Assembly: GCF_009730915.1 (NCBI RefSeq)
Contig: NC_052484.1
Coordinates: 5,950,021 to 6,014,020 of the forward strand
Source: Dioscorea cayenensis subsp. rotundata
Lineage: Eukaryota > Streptophyta > Magnoliopsida > Dioscoreales > Dioscoreaceae
Reading direction: 5' to 3'
DNA: 64,000 nucleotides
The notes beneath the pieces are model-generated. The model did not search any database and was not told the origin of the DNA. It saw only the letters and a list, made by a program, of their open reading frames with translations. Position 1 is the first letter of the stretch, and the number at the start of each line of letters is the position of its first letter. The position numbers were made by a program, and so were the translations under genes. Shown here piece by piece: positions 35,837-48,180 of this stretch.

Positions 35837-36100
35837 TGTCACTTATTTGCTTCTTATGTGTTACACTTGATTGGCATCTCTTCCTTCACTAAGCTAGACA
35901 AACCGTCATCTTGAACAAGAAACAAGAACTTATCAAGATGAGGGAAACTTGGAGAACATATATTAAACTCTTTATGTTCTTTACAAGGTTGGATTATAAA
36001 GTTATTTTCAATTTGTTGATTATCTTTTCCAGATCAAGAGTAAGGTCTTGCAAGGGTCAACCTAGCTTGGTCATCAAGTAGAGCGCGTATTTCCTTATGG
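35837..36100 (-). repeat. 5' LTR remnant of the minus-strand gypsy element
   Basis: Inner border fixed by the primer site; the outer border is not determined and may lie further right. Shares the blocks listed for 31800-32040. Confidence 0.55.
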
Positions 36101-37565
36101 GTTGTGGTTGTTCTAACCCCCGTTTGTTATTGTTGTTGTTGTTGGTGGTGGTGGTGGTGGTGTTGTAGACTACCCTTATATCCTAAACATGAAACTCTTG
36201 GTCATTGCCCTTATGGAGACTTTTGTTATTTTGCTATTTGTGTATTTTGTATAATTTTTCTCTGTATAGGTTGTGAGGCCTTGTATGCCTCCTGGGTTTT
36301 GGCCTCTTGGGTGTAGGGCTGTTTGTCCGCCTCTAGGGCTTGCCGCATCGAGTTTGCAGTGTAACAAAGAAGAAGAAGAAGAAAGAAAGAGAAGGTGTGC
36401 TCTTAGATGGTCTTTGAGAATGGAAAATTTATGGAATTTTTGTTGTAAATTTTCCTAATGCATGTATACACTATCGTGAACAAGTAATATAATGATGAAG
36501 AGAATATTGTTCTAAAAAGATTATGCTTATCAAGCACTAAAATTAATCTAACTCTAATTATATTTGGATAATTAAATTGAGCCCAATTAACGAAAGCTAA
36601 CTAACACTAAACTTGGAAGAATATGGAATTATCTAGGAGAGAAGAACTCAATATCCAAGCTCTAGAGTTTCCGAGTCCACTAAGATTAATCCCACCTAAA
36701 TCTTCTAGTTTAATCAATTGATGTTTGTTTCTTGTGTTGTCATCAAATTTCTCTTAAGTAATTATTAATCTTTCTTAAACATTAATAGCATATCCCATTA
36801 GGAAAGTTAATACATCTCTGTGATAACCATGAACCTATGAATCAAGCTCTTGAAATTTATATAGATGCACACAATCTCATAAATATCTCTATCTTATAAT
36901 GATCTTATGACATTAATTTCAATTAATATCGAATCAAATTATTACCTCTCAGTCTCAAATTGAATCCCTAATCATGTAATTATTGATCAAGCAGTCACAA
37001 GCATTAAATTCAAATTAAAATATTCAACCCAATTTAGAAATAAATATCAATAAAATTAAAAGAACACAAATTTAAGTTTTCATAATTTGGCTACATTGTA
37101 GCCCTTGAAAAAAAAATTACAACATTATTAGTTCAATGATCATCTCATTAACAAGGTTCATTATCTAGAAAAGATGAAAAAAAAAAAAAGAACTCAAGCT
37201 TGAAGATGAGTTGTCGTTGAATCCGCTCTCCTACTTCCTCTCTTTCTCCTCCTTTCTTCTCTTTCATAAAACCATAACTACATTTATAGATTGAATATCG
37301 GGGTAGCGCCTAGGATTATGTTGGTAATGCTTAGGCACCAAATTCTCTAGTTCCAAGTTAGTGTAGTGCCTAGGCTCTAAGCTGCTTCTATTGGTGCCAC
37401 CTGGTATTTTTGTCTAATATTTTGAAAGATAATTGCATTGAAATCTATAGAGGAGAGGCCTTGAAAATTTTGATAATATTGTTGACATTACTCTTGGCTT
37501 GCTAAAGATATATAATGCCATATTCACTACTCGTGACACCTTAAAATTGCATATGAAATTAAACT
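36101..37565. other. Spacer, no gene recognised; TTG/TGG microsatellite
   Basis: (TTG)n followed by (TGG)n at about 36127-36164. The rest is AT-rich and might include an unrecognised LTR or LINE tail; nothing can be supported. Confidence 0.4.
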
Positions 37566-38455
37566 AGGGTAGTGTTTGTTTTGGTAAAATTTGAAAGTCC
37601 TTGTAGTTGGAATTACAAAATTCCTCCACATAACTTGTTTGGTTTGGTGGATTTTAAAAAGCAATTGGATTTGGAAGTGCTCATGTTTTGGATTTGGGTG
37701 AATTTGGAACTGCACCCAAATTGGGCATAGTTCCAAATTCAATTTTTAGACTCCAACGACGTCGTCACATTAGGATTTGGATAGGGGGTCATCGGATCCT
37801 TATCAAAAACATACCCCTTTCCTATTTTCCCATTTTCAACTACAATGTCATAACATTGTTATGTTTTAGCTCTTTGAATGGAAAACGTTGTTATGTTCAA
37901 CTCTTTGAATGGATAGTGAGCATATTATTTCTTGCATATGATTATTCTCTTTAAATTGATAGAAACTCTTTTTTTTTTTAATTAGCCATGAGTTTTATTT
38001 GGCTAAGATTTATTTTATTTTTCTTTCATCTATAAAACTAGTTTTCATATATATATATATATATTTGACATAAAACAAGTTTTAATGAAACAAAAGGCAT
38101 AATCATATATTACATTAATCATATATAAATTAAATAAGTATTTACCTAATTATTTATTTTATAATCAACAAAATTTAATAGGGTATTTTACACTTAATAA
38201 AACCTATGGTCATCCAAGGTGGCGGTAAGCTCACCATAGGTATCAATAAACTCTAAATACATAAAATCAAACATAAACTTTTGAAATCAAGATTTCTAAA
38301 TCCTTCCAAGCAAACGCAAATTTTATAATCGGCAAATGTAAAAACATCCAACCAAACACTGAATTTGACTCTCATGTATTTTAAAATACAGAACTTTCAA
38401 CTACACTGTAATTGGAAATCCACTGTATTTTCAACTACATCTAACTAAGGGCTAC
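37566..38455. mobile_element. Probable non-autonomous DNA element related to the MITE at 9406
   Basis: The left end GGTAGTGTTTGTTTTGG resembles the termini of the 9406-9646 MITE. On minus, the right part (38460-38330) reads gtggatttccaattacagtg and gtgtttggttggatg, which align with the interior of that MITE. The right terminus is decayed and no clear target duplication is seen. Confidence 0.5.
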
Positions 38456-38610
38456 ATAAATGTGTTTGTGAGGAAAAACCAATTACATCATTGAAAATGG
38501 TCCAAACAAAAGCAATAGTGGAGATCGGTCCACCTTGTGAGAAAACACCTCCTTAAAAAGCCAAGATAGATGTTAAGTATTTGGTAACTATTTTCTAGGG
38601 CACTTACCAA

Positions 38611-38830
38611 AGGGTTTTTAGTTTAGTGGTATTGGCCCCACTATGAAAGATGTCTTATGGGGCTTTCATTGCCCTGGGTTCAAAACATGCCAGACGCAAT
38701 GGTGCCAAAAAAGGGTCTCTGGCTATGGTAGTGGGCTTACAGTGTAATTCATGCATCCGTTAGGTGAGTGCGTAGGAGACTAACAATCAATTTCCGGTGG
38801 TGCACACGCCTTGACATATAGTTTTTCCAC
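38611..38830 (+). mobile_element. tRNA-derived SINE
   Basis: An RNA polymerase III A-box-like ttagtttagtggt (38619-38631) is followed about 55 bases later by a B-box-like gggttcaaaac (38677-38687), the spacing of a tRNA-related promoter. The unit does not fold as a proper tRNA (no matching acceptor ends visible) and continues about 140 bases to a T-rich end (gtttttcc). This is the layout of a plant SINE. No target duplication was identified. Confidence 0.65.
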
Positions 38831-39182
38831 TCTGTAAAAATAAGAAATTAAAAAAATAAAATTTGAGGGAACTTGTCATGTGGTTAAAATGCATAGTTAA
38901 TTGAGAAAGGTAGATAGAAATCACGAACAATGCTCCCATAACTAGTGCTACTTAAGTATGGGTGAGATTTGCATCAATTTATCAGTGAGTATTGACAAAA
39001 AATAAATTATTAGTTGGAGAGAAAGAGTTTGTGTTTGGGGATGGGAATTGGAAGTGGTGTGTTTTGTAATCCATGAAGTAATGAGACTGTAGAGAACCAA
39101 AGCTAGCATTAAGACCATATAAAAAGATAAAAGAATATATTAGAAAAGAGAAAGAGATAATAAGAGAGGTCTTCAGTACATT

Positions 39183-39769
39183 TAGGAGTGGGAAAAATCC
39201 TGGTCTTGCCAAAACTGGGTTCGGGCAAGTATTATTATAAATAGTTAACCTTATTGTCCTAACCCAGCCTGGTTTTACACTAGAACAAACCTAACTTGTC
39301 CAAACCTAGTTTCTTTTAAAACCAAGTTGTTCGGATGTCCAAATTTTGTCCAAATTCTATAAGCTACCTTTAAGTTCACTGAAATATTAAATTATACAAA
39401 AATAATTTAATTCACATTAAATGTAAAAAAACAATATCAAAAAATACAAAACCCAACTCAAATAATACAAAAATCCAAGTTTTAATAAAAAAAACAATAT
39501 ATGTTTGAAGTTTTTGGAAGATTGGGCTTAAAACAGTTGAGTTGAAGATTGTGGGTTTAAAAATTTTAGAGGTAAAAGGGCCCAGTTGTTCAAATTTTCA
39601 TATCCTAACCGTCCAAGATTTAAATATGGACAACCAAGCCATGTCTGGACCAGGCCTAGATTAGCACATTTTTTTCCCAAACTCATTTTATTCCGGGTCA
39701 AGCAAAACCTAGTTAGCTGGCTCGAATATAACCTGGTCGGTAGGCCCGGACATAGTATTGCCACCCCTA
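39183..39769. mobile_element. hAT-like MITE with 8-bp target duplication
   Basis: Left end TAGGAGTGGGAAAA and right end complement TAGGGGTGGCAATA form a terminal inverted repeat. Flanks agtacatt (39175-39182) and cgtatatt (39770-39777) match at 6 of 8. The interior is low complexity with many ccaaacc / gggttcggg motifs. No coding capacity. Confidence 0.68.
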
Positions 39770-39777
39770 CGTATATT

Positions 39778-40236
39778 TACTAGCACTCGATATTATATGT
39801 TATTAATTGAAAACTTGCACTTGCATTTGCACCAGTATTTCATCATAAGTAGAAACATGTTGATGCTTATTGTGGAACAGTGAAGGAAACGAATAAAGAG
39901 AAGTTTAATTTGGAGATTTAATACAGATGGAACAAGCTGATGTATTGTCGATTCACAAAACCATATATGTTTGAGGATGGCTTGAGAAGATCTTATTTTA
40001 TGAATTCTCAAGTTTTAAGAAAATAAAATATAAAATCTAGCAAACATGACCCAAAAAAGAATATTTACATGGCTAACCAATTTACTATACATCACTAACA
40101 TGGCACTTCCAAAACAACATCTAATCAAAGGACCACAAATGATAGTTGTGAGATGGCACTTCCAAGTTTTGGACGCATTTCCATTTTCAGTCACCATTGC
40201 ACGTGGAGGAGAAGAAGCAAGAGAAATAGCGGAAAA
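39778..40236. other. Spacer, no gene recognised
   Basis: AT-rich, with no element termini recognised. It may contain the 3' end of the minus-strand LINE, whose tail I could not locate. Confidence 0.4.
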
Positions 40237-40402
40237 GCTAAAAGAATGAGACATAAACTATCAGCCACAAATAGTCAAAATAATTTTTGCAAACCTAGCA
40301 AGAGGTTTTATCTTGGTGTTTTGCGTTGAATATTTGAGTGGAAATATTGTCCCAGGCTAAAAGAATGAGACATAAACTATCAGCCACAAATAGTCAAAAT
40401 AA
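40237..40402. repeat. 47-bp exact direct repeat (two copies, 119 bp apart)
   Basis: 40237-40283 and 40356-40402 are identical (gctaaaagaatgagacataa through agtcaaaataa). Likely a local duplication at the 3' end of the LINE. Confidence 0.9.
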
Positions 40403-40773
40403 GCTAATGCCAAGAATAGCCATTATCATGAAGAGTCTTTATTAGCCATCTTGGAAAATCCCTACCTGATGAAACAAAGATAGACAATGTAAAGTAACAC
40501 CATGACTAGCAAGTCTGGAGGCAATCCTTATCTAATCTCTAGGAATGAGATGAAATTTTGAAGCTCCAATATTATTGGCCAAATGCCCTAAAAGACTAAG
40601 CCACTGGGTAGCTATCCAATTATGATGAGGATTGCTAGTGTTGATTGTAGAATAGAGGTTGGCGCTGGCTAAAACAATGTGCTGAATTATGAAGTTATGA
40701 TCAATGATAGTATGCAGAGCTTCAATGAGGATTTTTGTTTCAGCTTCCAATTCAGATTCAGCAAGGATGTGGC
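40400..40773 (-). pseudogene. LINE RNase H domain, C-terminal part
   Basis: On minus: ILAESELEAETKILIEAL, then HHNWIATQWLSLLGHL, then RIASRLASHGVTLHCL, matching the acidic (E) and final (ADxLAxxG-like) blocks of the RNase H of plant L1 elements. The N-terminal part (SGGGASFYVSNANYTIFCV) is at about 42925-43000, beyond the inserted LTR. Removing the LTR and one copy of GTGGC restores a continuous reading register across the junction (SCH to ILAES). Confidence 0.75.
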
Positions 40774-42916
40774 TGTTAGGGTTAGGCCCTTAAATACCAA
40801 TGAGGATACTTGTATTAAGGTATTTCATTTGTATTATACATTCTTATTGTTATTAATAGGAATTTATTTTGATGTTCATATAAATCTTGTGATGACATTT
40901 TTAATTAGTTTTGAACATCATAGTCTGTATGTATTAAGCTAAACCTTCTACTCTTTGGTGGATAAAGAGGAAGGCACTAAATGGGTTTAATGCTTATACA
41001 TTTAAATAGTTCGCAAATCAGAGAATCTTTAATTGGGGGTTGAAGATTCGTAAGGATTTGTATAACATATACTTTGACAAAGAGTGCTAGTTAAACACTA
41101 TAGGATAGTAGGAGCATATGTTATAAATACATCATTGGGATTGGTATATTCGAACATGACTCGCAATAATCCAATCACAGGGGTTTTACTCTTTGACAGT
41201 CAATGATTAGGATGGTTGGTTTAATCATATGAGTGGACCTTAGACTTGAGGTATCATAATCACAATGTGCTTATGATGTCTAGTTTATTACTAGAGTTGT
41301 TGGGCTCAGTTTACCTTTTGGTAGAGCCAGCCTTGAATTACGGCGATGCCGGGCAAGTAGCAGTTATGAGTGATCACCAAGAAGAAATTCATTATCTCAG
41401 AAGTAAATGAGTTACTATCCTATGTGATTATAAGTATATAAGATTATAAGACCTTGGCCAAGCTAGCCAAAATTAATTGTGTGGGACACAAAGGATAGTT
41501 TGGTAATCTTACTGTACTATGGTTATTTGCATATGATTGAGTTTGACAATTACCATGGCTTTCACTTGGTTGGGATACAAGAACGAAGGGCTTATACACA
41601 TATGGCAATCATAATGGGAAATGTTCATAATGATCTAATTATTCGTGTTTAATTGGGCTATGACATGGGGCCACGGAGCTGGCTAGGTGTTACCACGTCT
41701 TTTGGTATCCTCCAGTTGCTAATCGAAATGAACCTAGATAGTCACGTTTAGAAAAATTAAGAAACAGTCTTGTTTTTAGTATAGAAGTAAAATTGTCAAT
41801 TTACCATTTTTCTTCATAAGATGAGGGCCTATTTGGGTAGGCTAAAATTATGGCATAATCCGTACAATATGCCATAATTTACATTTTTTGAGAATTATGC
41901 CATATGGGTTGTTTGGCTACTTAATTAATAGTATAAAATTATGGCATAAAAAATATTCCACTAAGAGGAACAATTTCTCATTGTAAAAGTCTATCTCTCT
42001 TTCTCAATTCAACCATCGGTTACTAGTCCACCGACTATCCGGCCATCATCCGGCCGGCCTACGGTGACCCACTGGCGGTCCAACTAGCCTCCGACGACTA
42101 GCCACCAGTCCACTAGAGGTCCACCAACAGTCCGATTGGCCTTCAACTATCAGCCATTGGTTCATCTGTGGTCCGTCCGTCGGTCGCCCAGTCTTCGTAA
42201 TTTTTTTTTATTTTGTTAACTAAACACTTATTCTGTAAGAATAAAATATATCATAATTTCTGTAATAATCACTTGTACTTCCTACATAATAAATTTATGC
42301 CATTTTTTTTTATTTTGTAACCAAACAGGCCTTGAGGAAAATTATAAATTGGTTTAGGGGTTTTTGTCTTAAGTTTAAATTTTGATTAAAATTTGATGGA
42401 GTCAAATAATTAATCAAAATTATAAGGTCTTAAAGACAAAAGTTGTTTTAGTTACATTACGACTCATATTTCTAATAGAACTTCATATGATAATATTTAT
42501 CATGTTATGAACTTTCATATTTCTAATAGGACATCATAATAGAATAGTATTTATCATATTTTATAAAGTCTCTATAAATATGACTCCTCTCTAACCCTAG
42601 ACAACATCAATTAATTCTCTGGTGAGAAAAATCCCTAATCTCTCTCTTCCTCTGTAATCCTAGCCGCTATTTGGAAAAAAAGAGGAGACTATTCTCAATT
42701 CCGGCATGGGACTTATGTTCGGCACTAGAAGATCTACGACAATCCTAGGGACAAATTTTGCACATCAAAAGAAAGGTTTTGGAACATCAAGAGGTAATTT
42801 TCTTGACCTTCAATTAAATTAGAGTGTTCATCAAAATAATTAGATCATATCACAATTTTATTCTTACATCCACATACCTCTGATAGTGTTATTTAATTTT
42901 GCGATATTTCCTAAGC
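40774..42916. mobile_element. Solo LTR (copia-type) inserted in the LINE, with GTGGC target duplication
   Basis: Begins TGTTAGG and ends CCTAAGC (expected inverse CCTAACA, last bases mutated). Flanked by GTGGC at 40769-40773 and 42917-42921, a 5-bp target duplication. A TATA-like tataaata with a downstream leader-like stretch (42570-42660) fits an LTR promoter. No internal retroelement genes, so a solo LTR. Orientation is suggested as plus by the TATA, not proven. Contains a nested MITE at 41825-42332. Confidence 0.75.
41825..42332. mobile_element. Tourist-like MITE nested in the solo LTR
   Basis: 508 bp. Left end GGGCCTATTTGGGTA and right end complement AGGCCTGTTTGGTTA. Flanked by TGA on both sides (41822-41824 and 42333-42335). 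It contains a GC-rich patch with repeated ccggcc / ggtcc motifs (42030-42190). No coding capacity. Confidence 0.7.
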
Positions 42917-43184
42917 GTGGCAACTTCATACACAAAAGATAGTATAGTTAGCGTTGGAAACATAAAAACTTGCTCCACCTCCAGAAGTGGTGTTATTCTA
43001 GAAGGCCGAGGAAAACAAGAATAAAGCATCTATATCCAAAAAATTATTTAATAAGATTCTTGCCAGATAGGGACTTATAAATAGAGGCATATTCTTTAGT
43101 TTAACCAAAGAATCATCAGGCAATGAGATTTAGATCTGGACATTCATTATTGAAAATAAAATTACATCTGGCTTGCCAAACGAA

Positions 43185-46100
43185 CTAGACAATGACAACA
43201 ATAACAACATTAATAAAGCTAGAATTAGAGTTGTGATTGGGAACTAACCACAAACCATTTAGAAGGCCATTAGGAAAGGATATATCATTTCCAGTTAAGT
43301 TACCAACCAATGAACAGATAAGTTGATATCTTGAGCAGTGAGAGATAATATGCAATCTAGTTTCAAATTCCAAGCCACAAAAAACACACAGAGTTTGGGG
43401 CCTAAATTTAAGAAACATAAGCAATTTCAAATTCCTAGCCACAGAAACACATTGAGTTTGGGGACCTAAGTTCAAGAAACATAAGTAGTCATATCCCTTG
43501 ATTTTGCCCTAGAGAAGTAACCAAGTGAAGTGCTTGACTATAGGGACAACTTTGAGACTCCAAAGTTTTCTATAGCAAGCCCAAGGGTCAAAGGAGCTAG
43601 AAATGTGATTAAGCTGATTACAACCATTGTGAAAATACTATGACTTTGAGAAATAGGCAACCAGACCCAATAGAGGAGATCATTATGACCAATAACCCTA
43701 TATTAGATGATATAAGAGTTTAAATGATTTCCAAAATCAATTATAATCAAGTGCAGGTTCCAATGAATGCCAATAATAAAATCAAATAAATGCAAATAAT
43801 GGAGATCCAACTCCATATTTAAATAAGTAGGTTTGAAGGCTAGAGGGATTTCAAAAAGCCAGGACTCATAAAGTAAGGAAGTGGCATTAGGATTGAAAGA
43901 ATTAATCATGGCAAAAACCACTAAAAACCAAGAATACTTAGCTAGGATGGAATCCATCCATAAAGTAATAATGCCATTTTTGTGATGAAGGATATCAACC
44001 CAAATAGCAATTTTGGAATTAAGATAACCAAAGACATTTTTAGCTATCAAAGAAACCTTGGTAATTTTAAGCTTTTTAATGGATAAGCCCCTTTTGTATG
44101 ATCAAGTATAATATCTGTCCAATTGACTAAATGGATGCCACTTCGATTGCCTTCTTGGACCAAAAAATAAAACTTCCTAGAAATTCGAGTGATGCTATCT
44201 AACACTAAATTAGGGATGGGAAATTAAAATGACAAGATAAGTAAATGGAAAGGAGCCAAAATTAAAGTTAAGGATGCTACAGATAATTCTAAAAATTATG
44301 CTATTAAACTAGGTAGGAAAGAAAATAGCATATTTAGAATTTTTGGAATGCTAACCAGTTAGCTGCCCATAAATTGAAAGACAAAGCTTAATATGATGGG
44401 AAGCTTTTTTGAATTCATGAGAGATAAGAATTAAGTCATCGGTATACATGAGGTGATTAAAATTGTAGTGAGGATCGTTGTTAAAAATAGGAACCATATT
44501 TGCTTTAGGACAAAATTAAGAATAGCCATTAAATACTAAGACACAAGAATAATACCCCTAGAAGAGGAAATCCAAGAAGTAGGTTGACCATTAATCAAGG
44601 AGGAAAAGGAAGCAGTGTTAAGACATATTTTTATCCAAGAGATCCAAATATTAGGGAAGTTCATTTTAGTAATAGTAGCAAGAATAACTACCCAACTTAA
44701 AGTATCATAAGTTTTATCAATGTCGATTTTAACTAATATCCAAAAGGGGTTATTAAACTCTCGATTGATGGAACGGGCCACTTTTTGGAGAGTGATAATA
44801 TTGTCAAAAGTGCTACGACCAGGAACGAAACAACATTGCTCTCTACTAATGAGACGAGGCAAAACATGCTTAAGATGATTAGCCAAAATTTTAGAAATAA
44901 TTTTATAACAAAATTGCAGAGAGAAATCAAAAGGAAATCAGAAACTAGCTTGGGGTTGTCTTTTTTAGAAATTAAAGCAATATAATTTCTACCCAAAGAT
45001 CTAGGCATAATAAAATTAGTGTAAAATAATGCATAGCCTTACAAAGGTTATCTCCAATTTCATTCCAAAAGAAATGATAAAACTCAACATTAAAGCAGTC
45101 AGGGCCCGGGCTTTTGGTAACTTTGTGAATAAGAAAATTCGGATCACCAATAGAAATAGTAGGATGGTCATTCAGAAGAGCATTAAAAAAGTCTGTAAAG
45201 GTATTTTCAGAATTATCAGACCAAAGATTGGAATAAAATTAAGGAAAGCGTGCTCAAAACCCTATCTATCAGTAGAAATAGCTCCATTGGAATAAGAGAT
45301 ATAAATGGAATTAAAATGCTTGCAAATGTGAACACAATTGTGAAAAAAACCAGTATTGTAGTCCCCTTACTAAAACCACATTAATTGGGCCCTCTTAGCC
45401 CATTTGATAGCATTCTATCTTTGGAGGGCAACAAATTTATTATACAAAGCTAAAAGATTATTGTGGATACAATAATCAGAGACATTAAAGGAATCAGCAT
45501 GCTCAAGAGAATGGATTTCTAATTCAGTGCTTTTTAAATCAGCTTCAATAGTATTCAAACTATTAACCGGCCATTCAATAAGATTAGAGTGAGTATGAGC
45601 AAGTTAATGATAAAAGGCATGCATCAGATTAGCATGAGGTTTAAAGTTCGAGGTGTTTCCAACAGCTAAGTGATAATCTAGATAGTTTAACTAGAAATTA
45701 TCAAAACAAAGGATCTTGTTTTTATGGAAATGCCTCAAAGAAACAAATAAAAAAAGAGGAGCATGATCTGAGAAAATTCTAGGCAAATGTTTAAGAGAGT
45801 AAGAATCGAATTTACAAGTACAAACTAGATTCACCAAGCACATATCCAATCTGGCCCATTGCCGAGCTAGATCAATTTGGTTATTGCACCAAGTGAAATC
45901 AGAGCCAATGTAGCCTATATCTAACAACTCATACGAAGCAATAAAATTAGAAAACAAATGAACCTTTTGAGAATAGTAAGAGTGATGACCACCTTTATGT
46001 TCCATAATGGAGACAACAACATTGAAACCATCAATAATGATCCAAAGAAGATTAAGAAAAGGCGTACCAGAGAGCTCTTGCTAGAACTAAGTTTGAGATT

Positions 46101-46330
46101 GAATTCTAGAGGCATTATAAATAATAGAGATGATCTAATCATCAGATGAGTTAGTGGATATTACCAAATAAAGAGCCCTTCTAGATACAACTAGAGAAGT
46201 CAATACAACTCCACTAGAGAACAATGATACCCCCTGAATATCTATTAGAAAAAATGGTCGCCCAACCCCAATTCTAATTTTGTTTCGAACAAAAGTGAGT
46301 GAGACAGGCTTCATCTGCTCTAGTCTCAAC
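43185..46330 (-). pseudogene. LINE ORF2 remnant: endonuclease, RT, zinc-finger region
   Basis: On minus. The endonuclease shows EHKGG, FTWCNNQIDLARQWARLD and HLPRIFSDHAPL (46000-45720), where the terminal SDH is the catalytic-type His block. RT shows RNYIALISKKDNPK (about 44980), the fingers block LISREQCCFVPGRSTF (44850-44790), KIDIDKTYDTLSW (44730-44695) and the active site HLMYTDDLIL (about 44450-44420) with both Asp kept. The zinc-finger region is LCVFCGLEFETRLHIISHC (43390-43330). Frames shift several times. The family copies itself by target-primed reverse transcription; this copy is dead. Confidence 0.88.
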
Positions 46331-46530
46331 TAGGTAGAGAAGAACTGGTTATGCCTTCCAATCAAGTTAAAGATGTGGGTGATGGTATCACGACTTGTTA
46401 CCCCCTTATAATCCAACAAATTATGTTAGTCACATTCATAGATGAAATAGGAATGAAAAAACCAATAAAGGATAGAAACTTCCTTGAGAGAAATGGGAGA
46501 CTGGAATGACTGAATTAAAAAGAAAAGATC

Positions 46531-47951
46531 CTAAGATCCAACACCAGTTTTGTCAACTTTTAACTTTTTATAAGAAGTTCTTAAATCTTGAAGAACCTTA
46601 TAGATCAATGATTCACACTTTTGTGCTTGTTGGAATTGGTCCAGCGTCATAGAATCATCTGTCTCATCTACTTTGGACATATCATCATCCTCCAAATCAT
46701 CCGTATCACTCATGTCTAGATTGCCATCCTCAGAAGTTTGGTGAGGACAATGAAAGGCTATAGAGACCATCTTAACTATAATTGCATGGGCATCTTCTGA
46801 GGCGGCATTTGATATATCCAAGGTGGACGAGTTGGAAATCAACAAGATAAGGTGAGGAGATTTTGAATGGCTACTTTCCCCTATCTTTTCCTTCGTAAGA
46901 GGTGCAAGGACTTGGGTTTTAGAAAGGGAGGAAACCCTTAAGCTAGCGTTAGGTGAAGACTTGTGGAGGACGCTACGAAGAGATCTGTTAGATGGATTCT
47001 TGCCCTTTGGATTAGTTGATGATATTGATAGGTTCTGAGACATTGGATTAGTAGGTGGTATAGAATTAAAATTCTCAATAAGCAAGTCTTGGGGAGTAAT
47101 GAAAGGAGTCTTTTTAGTTGTTTCTAGAACAGAGTAACGAGCATAGGAAATGATGTGATACCACACCCTCGTCATCTCCCTCTCCCTCTGCCACGTGCCA
47201 TATGAGAAGCTATAGTCGGTGCCACATGTTCTTTGGAGGTCTCATATGGTTGCCCACCCATGGTCACGCGTGGAGTACGTGAGGACTAGCCCAGCTCTGA
47301 CCACTCACCTGGATTCCCCGTAGGGATATCAACATCCTTACTTCAGAGAAGTCCACCAGTTTGTTTATCTCCTCTGGTAGGTTCGTGACCTTGAACCATC
47401 CTTTGCAACCTGGTCAGATCCAAGTGGCTCATAAGAAACCTTGGCCTCTGACATATGATGACCACCAAGGTCAAACCACAAAGGTGAGGAGGATCTCCTG
47501 TGAGCATCGGGTTGCTGAGGATTACAAGAGTTTGCTCCATGTCCATTGAAAGAAAGGGTGCCAAGGGGCTAGCTGTAAAATGATTCTGTTAACAGCCTAC
47601 ATGCCATCAAACAAGATCTTTTGTATAACTTCATTGGTCTCACAATGAATTAGGAGAAAGCCATTTGGAAGGTTAGAAATATGTACTGCGCCAAGGTCAC
47701 TCCATTTAGCTTGAACAATAATCTTCACTTGGTCAAAAGGAGGAGGTTTCCAAAAAAAATTATGATACAGAGAATTTTGGAAATGCATCTTGGCTCTAGA
47801 AGTAACGTCAAAATCCATGAGAACAAAATCTATAGTATTTTCCTTAATCTTCAGCAAAAGAAGGACCATCTAAAGAGTGGATGTATATATCCACCAATGA
47901 ACTGTTAAAGTTATCTTTAACCAGGGAAGGGGTCGGTTCTCCACTTGCCAT
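46531..47951 (-). pseudogene. LINE ORF1 remnant (DUF4283-like)
   Basis: On minus a plausible start ATG is at 47951 (MASGEPTPSLVKDNF). Then come QVKIIVQAKWSDLGAVHISNLPNGFLLIHCE (in two blocks, about 47730-47630) and LAPWHPFF, which resemble the DUF4283 nucleic-acid-binding region of plant L1 ORF1. A Ser/Pro-rich and acidic C-terminal part (47175-46531) follows. Frameshifts separate the parts. I see no zinc knuckle. Confidence 0.65.
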
Positions 47952-48180
47952 AGCGACTAAGGGAAGATGAACAATAGTCAAAGGAAGAAGATGTACGTGG
48001 TTGAAAAGTTATAAAGTGTGTGTTTGCACCAAACTGAATTCTCATATTGAAGACCTTCACCAAGATGTTAGTATCCCTGGGCCAAGTGATGCTCCTCTGA
48101 TGCTAATGGTTGGAAATTAAAGTTCCATTTTAGGTAGATGATGTGCAACAAGAAAAAGAGCGATCCATTTATTTTAGAAA

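Larger units (their letters stand above)
31800..36100 (-). mobile_element. Heavily decayed Ty3/gypsy chromovirus, minus strand (possibly Galadriel-like)
   Basis: On minus, the order is LTR remnant (about 36100-35837), primer site (35836-35820), gag-like sequence (about 35000-35800), RT, RNase H, integrase and a second LTR remnant (about 32040-31800). The two ends share sequence (tagacaaac, ttgaacaagaaacaag), which supports LTRs. Stops occur every few dozen codons. The RNase H motif YTVQEKE followed by QATCSPKK-like residues suggests a Galadriel-type chromovirus, but this clade call is weak. Confidence 0.75.
40237..48180 (-). mobile_element. L1-type LINE, minus strand, decayed and interrupted by a solo LTR
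   Basis: Read on minus: ORF1 (47951-46531), ORF2 with endonuclease (about 46300-45650), RT (about 45010-44040), a zinc-finger region (about 43480-43310) and an RNase H domain (about 43020-40440). That RNase H is cut in two by an LTR at 40774-42916. The outer limits are estimates; a 47-bp direct repeat near the 3' end (40237-40283 and 40356-40402) belongs to the tail or flank. All reading frames are broken. Confidence 0.85.

Noticed and set aside
38611..38687. A real tRNA gene
   Set aside because: A- and B-box-like motifs are present but no cloverleaf or pairing acceptor stem can be drawn; better explained as a SINE.
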